Source: Streptomyces sp. NBC_01267
GTDB lineage: Bacteria; Actinomycetota; Actinomycetes; Streptomycetales; Streptomycetaceae
Length of the DNA: 64,000 nucleotides
Direction of reading: 5' to 3'
NCBI RefSeq assembly: GCF_036241575.1
Contig: NZ_CP108455.1
Location: forward strand, 3,220,001-3,284,000
Shown: one piece after another, positions 1-9,763 of the stretch
Layout of the letters: the number at the start of each line of letters is the position of its first letter
How positions within the stretch are numbered: position 1 is the first letter of the stretch
The notes under the pieces: model-generated
Database searches by the model: none
Told to the model about the DNA's origin: nothing
What the model saw: the letters and a program-made list of their open reading frames with translations, nothing else
Position numbers and translations under genes: made by a program

Positions 1-183
1 GAAGCCGAGGCCCAGCGGGGTGGCGACGACCCCCACGTCCCAGCCCGCCTGCTGGGCGGCCGTGATCAGTTGGTGCACGTCTCCGGCGATTCCGGCCGCG
101 CACACGACGACGTACAGGAACGGTTTCTTGATCTGCTGACCGGTCTGACCGGGCTGACCGCGCTGATCCGGCTCATCGCTCAT
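1..183 (-). CDS. Flavoprotein (phosphopantothenoylcysteine decarboxylase-like), N-terminal part only
   Basis: The gene reads off the left edge, so only the first 61 residues are visible. They begin with a Gln/Gly-rich tail of about 18 residues, followed by a hydrophobic strand (LYVVVCAAG) and a helix ending QQAGWDVGVVATPLG. This is the typical start of the flavoprotein fold shared by CoaC and EpiD-type FMN decarboxylases. The ATG at 183 is preceded by AGGAG at good spacing. In this family the FMN-binding and substrate residues lie further on and cannot be checked here, so the substrate is unknown. Confidence 0.6.
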   Translation of the reverse strand, partial: MSDEPDQRGQPGQTGQQIKKPFLYVVVCAAGIAGDVHQLITAAQQAGWDVGVVATPLGLGF

Positions 184-331
184 GAGGAAGCTCCTGGTCG
201 GCAGCAGAACACGGTCCGGAGAATGGCCCGGAAAGCGCTTCGGTCGTCGGTCACGTACCGGGATGCTGCCACTCGGCACGTCCGCAGGTATGGGAATCGG
301 CCACGCCGCCATCCCTTTCCCGAGGGTCAGT

Positions 332-1258
332 TCACCGGGACTCGGACAGCCCCGGCGCCGCTCCAGCTTCGAACGTCCGGTGCAGCAACTCGACGAATTC
401 CGCCGCGTACTCGACCGCACCGGTGTGCCCGCCCGGACACTCCAGCAACGGCTGCCCCAGGCGCTCGGCGAGCAACTCCGCCGGGCGGTACGGGAGATGG
501 CCGCGCGACTCCCGGCCCGCCGCCAGGACCAGCTGCGCGCGCCGGGCCTTGATCGCGGGAACATCCAAGGGGTGCGAGGTGAACTGCCGCACCTCGTGCT
601 CCAGGAAGAGCGGCAGGTTGACCGTCAGACGCGCCATCATCGCGGCCGTCTCCGGGTCCTCCGCCGCAGGCCCTGCCGACTCCCCCGTCACTTCTGTCTC
701 CTTCGGTTCTTCCGGCTCCTCCGGTACGGAGAAGCCGATTCCCCGGGCGAACTCGGCGGTCGCCGCCGCGGTCCCCTGCCTGCGGAACGTCGCGTGGACC
801 GACGCGAAGAACGCCCGCTGCTCCGCCGCGTCGGGCAGTACCTCCACGGCCGGGGGCTCGTGCGCGATCAGCAGGCGGACCCGCTCCGGGTGGCGGACCA
901 GCAGGTCCAGGCCGACGATGGCCCCGGAGCTGATGCCGAACACGTACACCGGCTCCCCCGCCGGTGCCAGCAGTTCGATGAGCCGGTGCGCGTCGTCGCT
1001 CTGGACCTCCACCCGCTGATCGACCGGCGGGCCGTCGAGCAGGCTGCGCGAGTAGCCGCGGGCGTCGAAGGTGACCACCGTGTACCGCGCGGCCAGCCCG
1101 TCCGCCAGTCCGCCGAGGATGGTGGCGTCACCACCTCCGCCGGGGATCACCAGCAGGAGCGGTCCGGTGCCGCGCACCTCGTAGTAGAGCGTCGCGCCGG
1201 GTACGCGGAGGGTGCCACTCCTCGTACCTGTCCTCGTACCTGTCCTCAGGTTGCTCAT
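332..1258 (-). CDS. Alpha/beta hydrolase
   Basis: A 308-residue alpha/beta-hydrolase-fold protein without signal peptide, so probably cytoplasmic. The nucleophile elbow GISSG (residues 108-112) puts the serine at 110, and a late GGH (His about 278) fits the catalytic histidine. The oxyanion stretch is PGGGGD near residue 39. Residues 2-16 are a short Arg/Thr/Gly repeat encoded by a small direct DNA repeat. The ATG follows GGGAGACC. The gene lies just downstream, on the same strand, of a decayed TetR fragment, the usual regulator/hydrolase layout also seen at 15-17 kb here. The substrate cannot be told. Confidence 0.85.
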   Translation of the reverse strand: MSNLRTGTRTGTRSGTLRVPGATLYYEVRGTGPLLLVIPGGGGDATILGGLADGLAARYTVVTFDARGYSRSLLDGPPVDQRVEVQSDDAHRLIELLAPAGEPVYVFGISSGAIVGLDLLVRHPERVRLLIAHEPPAVEVLPDAAEQRAFFASVHATFRRQGTAAATAEFARGIGFSVPEEPEEPKETEVTGESAGPAAEDPETAAMMARLTVNLPLFLEHEVRQFTSHPLDVPAIKARRAQLVLAAGRESRGHLPYRPAELLAERLGQPLLECPGGHTGAVEYAAEFVELLHRTFEAGAAPGLSESR

Positions 1259-1277
1259 GGTCTCCCGTACCTACGTA

Positions 1278-1433
1278 CGTCGCCTCACCGCAGCACACCA
1301 GGCCCTGCGATCCGGCGACGGCCTCCGGGGGCAGCTGCATCTGCGTCGCCGCGTACCGACCGGGATGCGCCAGGGCGAACTCCCGGTAGGCATCGGCGAA
1401 TGCGACCAGCGCTTCCCTGCCACCCTGGTCCGG
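1278..1433 (-). pseudogene. Relic of a TetR-family regulator (C-terminal domain fragment)
   Basis: One minus-strand frame encodes REALVAFADAYREFALAHPG, followed by RYAATQMQLPPEA. This matches position by position the ligand-domain segment DALAALGNVYRDYAQEHPGR of the intact TetR at 16393-16962. No DNA-binding domain can be read upstream; instead a terminator hairpin sits at 1461-1500. Similarity ends near 1290 and the frame then runs into the hydrolase start region. I infer a deleted regulator that once controlled the adjacent hydrolase. Confidence 0.6.
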
Positions 1434-1460
1434 AGGTCGGCCGGAACCAAGAAGCCAAGA

Positions 1461-1500
1461 AACCTGGTGCCCCTCGCCGGAAAGCTAGGGGCACCAGGTT
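1461..1500 (-). terminator. Hairpin terminator downstream of the membrane-protein gene
   Basis: AACCTGGTGCCCCT and AGGGGCACCAGGTT form a perfect 14-bp stem around a 12-base loop. It lies 15 bases beyond the stop codon of the minus-strand gene that ends at 1515, so it most likely ends that transcript. Confidence 0.75.
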
Positions 1501-1514
1501 GTGGGTGCAAGCGA

Positions 1515-3440
1515 TTATCTGGCGCTGTCCGAACCGCCCGAGCCGCCCGGACCGCTCGCGCTGCTCGCCGCCGGGAGCACATCGCCCCCGGGGACCGCGC
1601 CGCCCGCCGGAAGCGTGTCCTTCAGCTCGTCCGGGCACGGGGTGCCGCGCGGCAGCTGGTAGGGGGAAGCCAGGTGGTAGACCCCTGGCTTCGGCGCGAG
1701 CAGCTCCGTCCATTCGTCGCCGTCCGCGTCCTTGTCCGTCTTCACCAGACAGCCGTTGACGTTGGAGAAGACCTTCGGCTCCCCGTCCGCCCGGCCCTTG
1801 GAAGCCTCGGTCTCCTGCGGAGGCTCGACGCTCTTGCCGTGCTCGTCCACCAGGCCCAGCCACGGCGAGTACGGAATCCGGATCAGCACCCGGCCCGCCT
1901 TCTTCACCCGGAGCGTCAACTCGCCCTCCGCCGCCCGCTCCACCGTCCCCGGCGGGTCGGCCATCGGAGTGGGCCGGTCGACCGCGAACAGCTGCCAGTT
2001 CTCGTCGCCCCAGAGCCGCTTCAGATACGGCAGCCCGTCCTGGACCAGCTTCTCCTCCTGGCCCGCCCCGGTGGAGTCCGGCTGGCCCATCGGCAGCACC
2101 ACGTACCGCACCGCCCAGCGGCTCAGCCAGGCGCGGTAGCTGGCAGAGTCCAGGGTGTCGTCGTAGAACAGCGGGTTGCGCTGCATGTCGGCCTGACGGT
2201 TCCAGCCGCGGGCCAGGTTGACGTACGGGGAGAGCGCCGACGCCTCACGGTGGCTGCTGGCCGGGACCACCTCGACCCGACCCTTCTCCGCGCCCAGCTT
2301 CTGGAGTTCGTTGACCAGCGGGGCGAGTTCGCGGCTCCAGGAAGCGGCGGGCGCGGTGCGCACCACGTCGTCGACGCCCTTGAAGCCGATCCACACGTTG
2401 AGGCCGATGAACGCGATCACCACCGCGTACCACTTGCGGGAGCGCGGCACCGTGTACGGCAGCGCCGCCAGCAGCACCACCCCGGCGAAGACCATCGGGA
2501 GGCGCGAGATGTTCGAGCCGATCTGCGAGTCGATCAGCCATGTCAGGACGACGCCCACCGAGTAGACGGCCGCGCCCGTACGGACGGTCCGCCACTTCTT
2601 CGGGACCAGCAGGAGGACGAGGATCCCGTACAGGAGGGGCAGTGAGACCGTGCCCACCGACATCGGCTGGGTGCCGGAGAACGGGAACAGCCAGGCGGAG
2701 AGCGCGACCACGGCGACCGGGGCGAGCCCCAGGGCGTACGCGCCGGGGCGCCGTTTGTTGAGGAAGAGGGCGGTGGCCACCACGCCCAGGAACAGACCGG
2801 CCACCGGGCTGCTCGCCGTCGCGAGCCCGGCGAGCGGGGCGGCGACCGCGGCCTTCGCCCAGCGCTTCGTCCGCCAGCGGTGCGGCCAGCAGAACACCGC
2901 CGCCACCGCGCCCAGCCCGAACATCGTGCCGAGCCCGAACGTCACCCGCCCCGACAGGGCGTTGCAGAGCAGCGCGAAGTCGGCGGCGAGCCCGCACAGC
3001 AGCGGATTACGGACCGCGCGGAGGCGGACCAGGATCAGCGTGGTCAGCGCGGCCGAGACCGTACCGGCGATCATCATCGTGGACCGGACGCCGAGCACCG
3101 ACATCAGGTACGGGGAGACGACGCTGTACGAGACGGGGTGCATCCCGCCGTACCAGGCGAGGTTGTACGCGGACGCGGGGTGCCGGCCGACGAACTCCGC
3201 CCAGGCGTCCTGCGCCGCGATGTCGCCGCCGCTGTTGGCGAAGAAGAAGAACCAGAGGATGTGCGTGACCGCCGCCACGGCGGTCACCGTGACGACCGGG
3301 TGGCGGGTCAGCCAGGACCACGGCATGCGGCCGGAAGGGCGCGATCCGGGCGGCGACTCGCCCCATGAGGGCAGGCGTATCCGGCCCCCGGCGCGGGGGC
3401 TGCTCCCGTCTTCTTCACGTGTCGGTTCTGCAGTGGTCAC
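1515..3440 (-). CDS. Large polytopic membrane protein with extracytoplasmic C-terminal domain
   Basis: This 641-residue protein begins with a short basic cytoplasmic tail. About nine to ten hydrophobic segments follow between residues 45 and 345, including FFFFAN and clusters such as LLYGILVLLLVP. A soluble domain of about 280 residues comes next, with Trp- and Tyr-rich strands and a disordered Gly/Ser tail. The layout resembles glycosyltransferase-type (GT-C-like) or 6-pyruvoyl-tetrahydropterin-type membrane proteins, but no catalytic motif was recognised. The likely start is GTG 3440; TTG 3443 is directly in front, and AGGAG lies upstream. It stands alone between two terminators. Function unknown. 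Confidence 0.8.
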   Translation of the reverse strand: MTTAEPTREEDGSSPRAGGRIRLPSWGESPPGSRPSGRMPWSWLTRHPVVTVTAVAAVTHILWFFFFANSGGDIAAQDAWAEFVGRHPASAYNLAWYGGMHPVSYSVVSPYLMSVLGVRSTMMIAGTVSAALTTLILVRLRAVRNPLLCGLAADFALLCNALSGRVTFGLGTMFGLGAVAAVFCWPHRWRTKRWAKAAVAAPLAGLATASSPVAGLFLGVVATALFLNKRRPGAYALGLAPVAVVALSAWLFPFSGTQPMSVGTVSLPLLYGILVLLLVPKKWRTVRTGAAVYSVGVVLTWLIDSQIGSNISRLPMVFAGVVLLAALPYTVPRSRKWYAVVIAFIGLNVWIGFKGVDDVVRTAPAASWSRELAPLVNELQKLGAEKGRVEVVPASSHREASALSPYVNLARGWNRQADMQRNPLFYDDTLDSASYRAWLSRWAVRYVVLPMGQPDSTGAGQEEKLVQDGLPYLKRLWGDENWQLFAVDRPTPMADPPGTVERAAEGELTLRVKKAGRVLIRIPYSPWLGLVDEHGKSVEPPQETEASKGRADGEPKVFSNVNGCLVKTDKDADGDEWTELLAPKPGVYHLASPYQLPRGTPCPDELKDTLPAGGAVPGGDVLPAASSASGPGGSGGSDSAR

Positions 3441-3538
3441 CAAGGCTCGCTCTCCTGCGAAGGAGGACGCAGTCCCCGCGCCCAGAGTTGCCCAGCGACG
3501 CTAACACGTACGAAATGGGACGCCCCCTCCGGATATGG

Positions 3539-3575
3539 GATACCCCCGCCGGTTGTGAACCCCGGCGGGGGTATC
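3539..3575 (-). terminator. Hairpin terminator of the carboxypeptidase gene
   Basis: GATACCCCCGCCGG and CCGGCGGGGGTATC form a perfect 14-bp stem with a 9-base loop, about 70 bases beyond the stop codon at 3644 on the minus strand. Confidence 0.75.
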
Positions 3576-3643
3576 TCCTTGCATCCCGTTCGCTCGGCCC
3601 GGCGGGCGGCTGCGGCCCGGCCCGGCTCTCGCTCGGCCGGCCC

Positions 3644-6193
3644 TCAGCCCAGACGGGTCAGCTTGGCGCCGAACCCGGGCTCGGCGAGGTCCTTCTGGAG
3701 GGCGACGGGGGCGGCCACCTGGCCGGTGCCGGAACCGACCGTCACCTGGCCGACCACCGTGCCCGCCTTCGCGGAGTGCGGTACGGCCTTGCCGCCGTCG
3801 CCGATCTCGAGGTCGACCTTCAGGCCCGGCCAGCCGACCGCCTTCAGGTCCTTGGTGGCGACGACGGGGGTCTTCCCGCCGAGCCCGTCGTCGACGTACC
3901 CGACGACGTCACCCTTCTTCACGACCGTGGCCGAGGTGACGGTCTTCTGGGAGTGCTGGATCAGCTTGAGACCGTTGGCCTTCGCCAGGTCGAGACTGTC
4001 GTTCACGACCTTCGTGGGGCTCTGCTGCCCCATCACCACACCGAGGATCCGGCGCGTCTTGCCGTCGACGACCGTGTCGGCGGCCCACAGCAGGTTGCCG
4101 CCCGCCGGGGTGGACGAACCGGTCTTGATGCCGCTCACTCCCGGGTTCAGCAGCAGGGTGTTGTTGTTGTAGATCGTCGTGTCGATGCCGGGGACCTTGA
4201 CCTGGGGCAGATTGACGATCTCGGCGAAGACGTCGTTCTTCATGACCGCGGCGGCCAGCTTGAGCTGGTCGGACGCGGTGCTCTGGGTCGTACGGTTCAG
4301 GCCGCTCGGGTCGGTGTACGTGGTGTGCGTCATCCCGAGGTCCTTGGCCGCGGCGTTCATCTTCTTGACGAAGTCCGCCGAGGGACCGTCCCAGCGGGAG
4401 AACAGCCGGGCCGCGTTGTTGCCCGAGGGGACCAGCAGCAGTTCGAGCATCTGGCGCTCGGTGAAGTGCTGCCCCTCCTTGATCGGCGCGGTCGACTCGT
4501 CGGGCGAATTGGCCTCGTCGCCCGCCTGCTTGTCGACCGTGATCTCCGGGCCCTGCTGCTTTCCGCTGAGCGGGTGGTCCTTGAGGACCACGTACGCCGT
4601 CATCACCTTGGCCATGCTCGCGATGGGTGCGGGCGTCTGCGTCCCGTCCGTACCCATGCTGCCGACGCCGTCGACCGTGACGGCCGACTGGCCCTGGCCG
4701 GGCCACGGCATGGAGAGCTTGCCGCCGGAGAAGGTGTACGTCGGCTCCGCGGAGAGCCCGAGGGTCGGCGTCGGCAGCGGCCGTACGGCCTGCGCAACCG
4801 CAAAGATGATCAGGAGCAGTACGACCAGCGGTGTCCAGATCTTGAACCGGCGCACGACGGTGCGTACCGGGGTCTGCCGCGGGGGCGGCGTGTTGGTCAG
4901 CTCGGCCAGCAGATCGAGCGGCGGCTTGGGCGGCATCGGCTGCTGCCGGGTCGGCTCGACGATGTCCGCGGGCGCGGCCTCCGCGGTGCCGGTGCCACCA
5001 GCGGCCCAGGTCGGAACGGTGAGCGTGGCGGCGGGCGCCTCGCTCGGAGGTCCGGCCGGCGCGGGGACCGGTGCGGGCTTCTTCTTCCGCTCACCGGGTA
5101 CGTCGTCGGGGCGCAGCGGCACGAAGGTGCTGCGCTTCAGGGTGGTGGTGGGCCGGTCGACCACGGGGCGCGTGGGCACACGGAAGACGCCGGTGGGCTG
5201 GTCGACGGGGTTTGCTTGCGTGACGTCGGAGGAGTCCTCGGCGTCGTCGGTGTCGCCGTCGCCAGCGTCGTCGGTGTCGTCGGCAGCCGGCTTCTTCGCG
5301 TCGGTGTCGCCAGCGGTCGCCTTCGCGTCCGCTTCAGGGGCGTCGGCTTCAGGGAGGTCCGCTTCAGGGGCGTCGTCGGCATCCGACTCGGCCTTGACCT
5401 TGGCCTTTGCCTTGGCATCCGGCTTCGCGCCGTCACCCTCGGTGTCGTCGGAGTCGTCGGCCCCGCCGTCGTCCGCGTCCGCGTCCGTGTCGGACTTCGC
5501 GTCCGCCTCCGGCTTCGCCTTACCGGCATCGGCGGTGGAGTCCGCCTCGGGGCCTGCCCCGGACCCGGGTTCGGACTCGGACTCGGCATCCGCTTCGGCG
5601 GTGTCCGCCTTCGCGTCGGCGGCCTCCGGCTCCTCCGCGTCGTCCGCACGCGCCTCGCCCGCACGCGCCTCGTCCGCACGCGTCTCGCCCTTCGACGCGT
5701 CGGCCACCGCATCCCCGTCGTCGCCCGAACCGTCCGAGCTGTCCACGCCGTCCGAGTCGTTCACGTCATCCGCGTCGCCGGAAGCGTCCGTACGGGCCTC
5801 CGCGTTCTCGGAGGCGCCCGAGGAAGCGACGTCCGCGGGCGCGGCGACTGAGGCGCCCTGAGCGCCCCCCTCCGCCGGTTCGCTACCTTCGCGCCCCTCG
5901 CGCTCCCCTGCGGGCTCCGCGCCGCCGTCAGCAGCCGCAGAGGCATCCGCGTCGCCGTCCTCCCCCGACGGCTCCGACGGCTCCGCGTCCGGGGAAGACG
6001 GCCCGTCCGCCTTCGCCACCCACGCGGCGACCGCCGCGCGCAGCCGTGCGTCACCCGACTGCGAGCCGGACACCGCACTCGCTTCGGGTTCCGATGCGTC
6101 GCGGAAGACCGCAAGCCTCGGATCGCTGGTATCCGGAGTCGTCACCCCCGACGACTTCCGCTGCTCCGACTTGTCGGGGGACTCGCCCGCCAC
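3644..6193 (-). CDS. D-alanyl-D-alanine carboxypeptidase (peptidase S11) with long acidic N-terminal region
   Basis: A penicillin-binding DD-carboxypeptidase that removes the terminal D-Ala from peptidoglycan stem peptides outside the membrane. The three active-site motifs are present in order: SMAK (SxxK, Ser about 526), SGN (SxN) and KTG at about 690. A single membrane anchor lies at about residues 450-470 ([14 protein letters not shown]). About 440 residues before it are Ala/Asp/Glu/Ser-rich and disordered, and would be cytoplasmic. GTG 6193 is chosen because AGGAGG lies five bases upstream; an upstream TTG or ATG at 6313 is less likely. From memory, the S. coelicolor counterpart is SCO4439, implicated in spore wall maturation. 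Expected 849 residues. Confidence 0.92.
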   Translation of the reverse strand: MAGESPDKSEQRKSSGVTTPDTSDPRLAVFRDASEPEASAVSGSQSGDARLRAAVAAWVAKADGPSSPDAEPSEPSGEDGDADASAAADGGAEPAGEREGREGSEPAEGGAQGASVAAPADVASSGASENAEARTDASGDADDVNDSDGVDSSDGSGDDGDAVADASKGETRADEARAGEARADDAEEPEAADAKADTAEADAESESEPGSGAGPEADSTADAGKAKPEADAKSDTDADADDGGADDSDDTEGDGAKPDAKAKAKVKAESDADDAPEADLPEADAPEADAKATAGDTDAKKPAADDTDDAGDGDTDDAEDSSDVTQANPVDQPTGVFRVPTRPVVDRPTTTLKRSTFVPLRPDDVPGERKKKPAPVPAPAGPPSEAPAATLTVPTWAAGGTGTAEAAPADIVEPTRQQPMPPKPPLDLLAELTNTPPPRQTPVRTVVRRFKIWTPLVVLLLIIFAVAQAVRPLPTPTLGLSAEPTYTFSGGKLSMPWPGQGQSAVTVDGVGSMGTDGTQTPAPIASMAKVMTAYVVLKDHPLSGKQQGPEITVDKQAGDEANSPDESTAPIKEGQHFTERQMLELLLVPSGNNAARLFSRWDGPSADFVKKMNAAAKDLGMTHTTYTDPSGLNRTTQSTASDQLKLAAAVMKNDVFAEIVNLPQVKVPGIDTTIYNNNTLLLNPGVSGIKTGSSTPAGGNLLWAADTVVDGKTRRILGVVMGQQSPTKVVNDSLDLAKANGLKLIQHSQKTVTSATVVKKGDVVGYVDDGLGGKTPVVATKDLKAVGWPGLKVDLEIGDGGKAVPHSAKAGTVVGQVTVGSGTGQVAAPVALQKDLAEPGFGAKLTRLG

Positions 6194-6387
6194 CGATGCC
6201 TCCTGCGATACGCCGCGCGGGAAATCCCGCCTGTCCGAACCATCTACCAGTGTCCTGTGTGGGCGCTTAACCGCTGCACTGGACGAGAACGACATACGTC
6301 TTGATTGACGCACAAAACACCCAGGCGCTCTCGACAGACCAATGTGAGAGGGGTCACCCTGTCATTCATCCACGCGGGGAGGCATGG

Positions 6388-7101
6388 ATGGGCAGGAGCC
6401 GCAGAACGATTCCGGAAGAGCTTCTACTGCTCGCTCTGGACCCGACCACGGGTACCACAGCGCAGCCGCAGTCGCTCGACCTCGGCCTGGCCGGGGCCCA
6501 GCTAGTAGAGCTGGCTCTGGCAGGACGGATAGCCCCGGACGGGGATCGTATCGCCGTGGTGATGGCACGGCCGACAGGAGATCCGACACTGGACTCCGCA
6601 CTGGAACTGCTGCGCAGGCGTGGCAGCCCGGTTCGGGCAGTCCACTGGATCGGCGGGCCCCGGCTGGGGCTCCGCCAGATTTATCTCGCTCATCTGGAGC
6701 GGTGCGGCATGGTGCATGCCGTGGCGGGCCAGATGTGCGGAGTGCTGCCGACGACTCGCTACCAGGCGACGGAGACAGCCATCAGCCGGGACATCCGCGC
6801 CCGGTTGGACAGTGCGATCCGCACCGGCGTACCGCCGGACCCGCGGACCGCGGCGCTCGCCGCGCTCGCTCACGCAGTGGGGCTCGGCAAGCACCTCTAC
6901 CCCGGCAACGAGGGGCGTTCATCGCGCTCCCGCCTCCGGGACCTGATCAGACACGACCCCATGGGCGGTCTCGTGGCGCACGCCGTGATGGACGTCCAGA
7001 ACGGAGCGGTCGCACAGCCGCGCCGGACAGCACCGGCACCGGGTAACGCCGCGCCGATGCAGTCGCACCACGGGCCGATGGCCCGCGTGGCGGCGCACTG
7101 A
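6388..7101 (+). CDS. GPP34 (GOLPH3-like) family protein
   Basis: The 237-residue protein has the bacterial GPP34 signature: an N-terminal IPEELLLLALDP, then a helix LGLAGAQLVELALAGRI, DPTLDSALELLRR, and a central loop VLPTTRYQATE. Eukaryotic GOLPH3 proteins bind phosphatidylinositol 4-phosphate; the role of the actinobacterial versions is not established. The His/Pro/Ala tail is low complexity. ATG 6388 is preferred over an upstream TTG because GGGGAGGC sits just before it. The gene is divergent from the carboxypeptidase and upstream of the scr1-like gene, an order I recall from S. coelicolor. Confidence 0.8.
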   Translation: MGRSRRTIPEELLLLALDPTTGTTAQPQSLDLGLAGAQLVELALAGRIAPDGDRIAVVMARPTGDPTLDSALELLRRRGSPVRAVHWIGGPRLGLRQIYLAHLERCGMVHAVAGQMCGVLPTTRYQATETAISRDIRARLDSAIRTGVPPDPRTAALAALAHAVGLGKHLYPGNEGRSSRSRLRDLIRHDPMGGLVAHAVMDVQNGAVAQPRRTAPAPGNAAPMQSHHGPMARVAAH

Positions 7102-7251
7102 GCGCAACCGCACACCGCATCACCGCACACGCGTCACACGAGCGACCCGCACCACCGGAGCGCCCGGTCCACCCGGGCGCCGGCACCACCAGCACCACGC
7201 GAACCGCCGCACCGACGTCCCCACAGACCCGGTTCGGGAGCCGCAACACGA

Positions 7252-7286
7252 GCGCGCGGGGCCGACACGTCGTCGGCCCCGCGCGC
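7252..7286 (+). terminator. Hairpin terminator of the GPP34 gene
   Basis: GCGCGCGGGGCCGAC and GTCGGCCCCGCGCGC form a perfect 15-bp stem around ACGTC, about 150 bases after the GPP34 stop codon. Confidence 0.8.
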
Positions 7287-7407
7287 TCACTCTCTGGCCA
7301 TTTCCCAGCGCAGCGCGTTGCATTGGTGGCAATCTGCTGAGCAGTAAGACCTACCGCGCCCCCTCAAGGTGGGTCTGTGTACGTCAAAAGCCGGAGGTGC
7401 TGTTCCC

Positions 7408-8265
7408 GTGGCGTCCAACGTCAATCCCACAGTCAGGCGACGCCGACTCGGCCAGGAGCTCCGCAAACTGCGTGAGCAGAAGAACATGACGGCCGAGCAG
7501 GTCGCCGAGCGTCTGCTGGTCTCCCAGTCGAAGATCAGCCGCCTGGAGAACGGCCGCCGTTCCATCAGCCAGCGCGATGTCCGCGACCTCTGCGGGGTGT
7601 ACGAGGTCGAGGACCTCCGGATCGTCGACTCGCTGATGCAGATGGCCAAGGACTCCCGCCAGCAGGGCTGGTGGCACGCCTTCGGCGACATCCCGTACAG
7701 CGTCTACATCGGCCTGGAGACGGACGCCGCCTCGATCCGCGTGTACGAGTCGCAGGTCCTGCCGGGGCTGTTGCAGACCAGCCGGTACGCGGAGGCGCTG
7801 ATCACCGGCGCCATGCCGGAGACCTCGACGACCGACATCGAGAAGCGCGTGCAGGTCCGCCTGCGCCGTCAGGACCGGCTCCGGGCCGCCGATTCCCCAC
7901 TGCGGCTGTGGGCGGTGCTCGACGAGGCGACCCTGCGCCGCCTCGTGGGAGACCGCCAGGCGATGATCGAGCAGCTGGAATCCCTCATCGAATGGTCGCA
8001 ACTCCCGCATGTCACCCTGCAGGTGCTGCCGTTCGCGGTGGGCGCGCATCCGGGAGTGACCGGGCAGTACGCCATTCTTGAGTTCCCCGACGCCGGCGAT
8101 TCGAGCGTGGTCTACATCGAGGGCGTCACCAGCGATCTGTATCTGGAGAAATCGCCGGATGTGCAGCGGTACAGCGTCATGTACGAGCACTTGCGGGCGC
8201 AGGCCCTGAACGCCGACCAGACCCGTGAGTTCATCTCGAAGGTCGCGAAGGAATTCGCTCTCTGA
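7408..8265 (+). CDS. scr1: XRE-family regulator with DUF5753 domain, Scr1-like
   Basis: The 285-residue protein has an N-terminal helix-turn-helix of XRE type at about residues 8-65 (LGQELRKLREQKNMTAEQVA, then LLVSQSKISRLENGRR). A DUF5753 domain follows (ESQVLPGLLQTSRYAEAL, HVTLQVLPFAVGAHPG). Such proteins pair with a small DUF397 protein, which follows here. The S. coelicolor pair Scr1/Scr2 (SCO4441/SCO4442) is reported to be a strong positive regulator of antibiotic production; I assign the name from family plus conserved neighbours. GTG 7408 is chosen over GTG 7369 because GGAGG lies ten bases upstream. Confidence 0.85.
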   Translation: MASNVNPTVRRRRLGQELRKLREQKNMTAEQVAERLLVSQSKISRLENGRRSISQRDVRDLCGVYEVEDLRIVDSLMQMAKDSRQQGWWHAFGDIPYSVYIGLETDAASIRVYESQVLPGLLQTSRYAEALITGAMPETSTTDIEKRVQVRLRRQDRLRAADSPLRLWAVLDEATLRRLVGDRQAMIEQLESLIEWSQLPHVTLQVLPFAVGAHPGVTGQYAILEFPDAGDSSVVYIEGVTSDLYLEKSPDVQRYSVMYEHLRAQALNADQTREFISKVAKEFAL

Positions 8266-8446
8266 CACAGGGATTCCATTGCAGCGGGCGAAGAGTACAG
8301 GCCTCCCCGCAGGCAAGGGAAGACTTCGAGGGGACATGTCATCCGGTCGAGTGAACGCCCGTCTTGTGGCTGAGGGTTCACGAGTAGCGTCGATCGTGTC
8401 ATCGAGAACGCTGGCACCCATCGACACTGGCGAGACCGGAGCGAAA

Positions 8447-8656
8447 ATGGCAATTCAGCAAGGCGCAGCAACGAACTGGATCAAGTCGTCGTATTCCGCC
8501 GGAAATGGCGCGTGCGTGGAGGTCAAGTCCCCCTCCGTTCAGGCCATTTCCGTACGGGATTCCAAGGTCACCGCGGGGCCCCGTATCGATTTCGCCCCCG
8601 GATCATGGACTGCGTTCGTCACGGACGTGAGCCGGGGCGCCTTCGACCTCGGCTGA
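8447..8656 (+). CDS. scr2: DUF397 protein, Scr2-like
   Basis: This 69-residue protein shows the DUF397 hallmarks: NWIKSSYSAGNGACVEV, then VRDSK and a C-terminal SWTAFVTDV. DUF397 proteins are partners of XRE/DUF5753 regulators; some authors call the pairs toxin-antitoxin-like, but for Scr1/Scr2 an activator role was described. It lies 181 bases after the regulator, unlike the overlapping pair at 18.3 kb, so it may have its own promoter. ATG 8447 starts the domain; the RBS is weak (CGGAGC). Confidence 0.8.
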   Translation: MAIQQGAATNWIKSSYSAGNGACVEVKSPSVQAISVRDSKVTAGPRIDFAPGSWTAFVTDVSRGAFDLG

Positions 8657-8801
8657 TGCCGGGCCTCCTTTCACCAGCGCATCGGACAGGACCCTCTCGA
8701 CTGGATCGCCGTCCCAGCCGAGGGGGCTCCTCCCGAACGAGCGCATCCCTGCCGAGCATGCCGCCACCGAGCGCACCGCTGCCGAGTACAGCAGTGGTGG
8801 G

Positions 8802-9719
8802 CTACCGCAGCTGATCCACATAGCGGTCGGTGCCCGGCACGGTAGGTACGAAAGGCGCGACCAGCTCCACCCGCCCGAGGCCGCGCTCGACCAGGTCCCC
8901 GTCGAGCGCGGCGAAGTGCGACTGCCAGACCTCCCGCGGGTCGGCCTCAAGGAACCACAGCAGGGTGAGCCGGGTATCGACCCCCTCCACCTGCTTGACG
9001 TACGTCATCCGGTCGCCCGGCAACGGTGTCGGCCGGAAGACCGTCACCATCGCTGCGGGCCCGCCGGAAAGCCGCTGCGGCAGGTGTGAGGTCCGCAGCC
9101 ACTCCAGCAACTCGGCGCGCTGCGCGGGCCCTTCGGCATCGATCACCTCAAGGACCAGCCCGGCGTACGGATGGTCGAGCGCGTGGAAGTCCCGTGGCCC
9201 GGTGTCCCCGTCCCGGTAGACCGTCGCCTCGTGGTCCTGGAACGACGTGAAGACATGCGTACGTTCCTGATGGACCCGGCCGTCGCGGTTCAGCCGCTTG
9301 TTGATGCCGACGGTCCACTTCATGTGCTCGTCGTAGCGGCCCTCGGTCACCCAGTACGTCGAGAGGTAGCAGCCGGCCGTCACCGGCTGGGCGACCGCCG
9401 ACTTCTCCGGGTAGCGCAGCTCCTGGAGTTCCCGGGTGGCGACCCAGCGGCGGCCCGCCTGCATCCACGGCATCGCCATGGCGCCCGCGTAGAAGTGGTC
9501 GTCCTCGTACCAGCGGTTGTACGCGTACTCGTGGCCCGGGTGCGGCTCCACCATGGTGATCAGCGCGTGGCCGGGGCGCACCCCGTACGGCCCGACCGAC
9601 GCCAGTTCGGCGTACGTCCCGCTGCGGGTGTCCTCTTTCCCGGCCCCCTCGGCTCCCCCGGCCTTCTCGGCTCCCCCGGCCTTCCCGGCACCTGCTGACT
9701 GGCTCATCCGATCCGCCAT
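8802..9719 (-). CDS. EthD-like protein of the catabolic regulon, function unknown
   Basis: The 305-residue protein has an Ala/Gly-rich start followed by two repeats reminiscent of dimeric alpha/beta-barrel (EthD-type) proteins: GHALITMVEPHPGHEYAYNR with WYEDDHFYAGAM, and later MTYVKQVEGVDTRLTLLWFLE. EthD-type proteins often accompany oxidative catabolic clusters without being the oxygenase. ATG 9719 has GGAAGG close and GGAGG further upstream; ATG 9707 is the alternative. It is divergent from an SDR gene, with the 17-bp palindrome at 9764 between them, so both are probably controlled together. The assignment is weak on function and strong on being a gene. Confidence 0.7.
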   Translation of the reverse strand: MADRMSQSAGAGKAGGAEKAGGAEGAGKEDTRSGTYAELASVGPYGVRPGHALITMVEPHPGHEYAYNRWYEDDHFYAGAMAMPWMQAGRRWVATRELQELRYPEKSAVAQPVTAGCYLSTYWVTEGRYDEHMKWTVGINKRLNRDGRVHQERTHVFTSFQDHEATVYRDGDTGPRDFHALDHPYAGLVLEVIDAEGPAQRAELLEWLRTSHLPQRLSGGPAAMVTVFRPTPLPGDRMTYVKQVEGVDTRLTLLWFLEADPREVWQSHFAALDGDLVERGLGRVELVAPFVPTVPGTDRYVDQLR

Positions 9720-9763
9720 CCTTCCGCTTCCTCCGTCTTCCTTCCTCCACCGGACCGCCCTAC

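Noticed and set aside
7408..8656. Calling the XRE/DUF397 pairs toxin-antitoxin systems
   Set aside because: No toxin fold is visible and the described Scr1/Scr2 pair acts as an activator of antibiotic genes.
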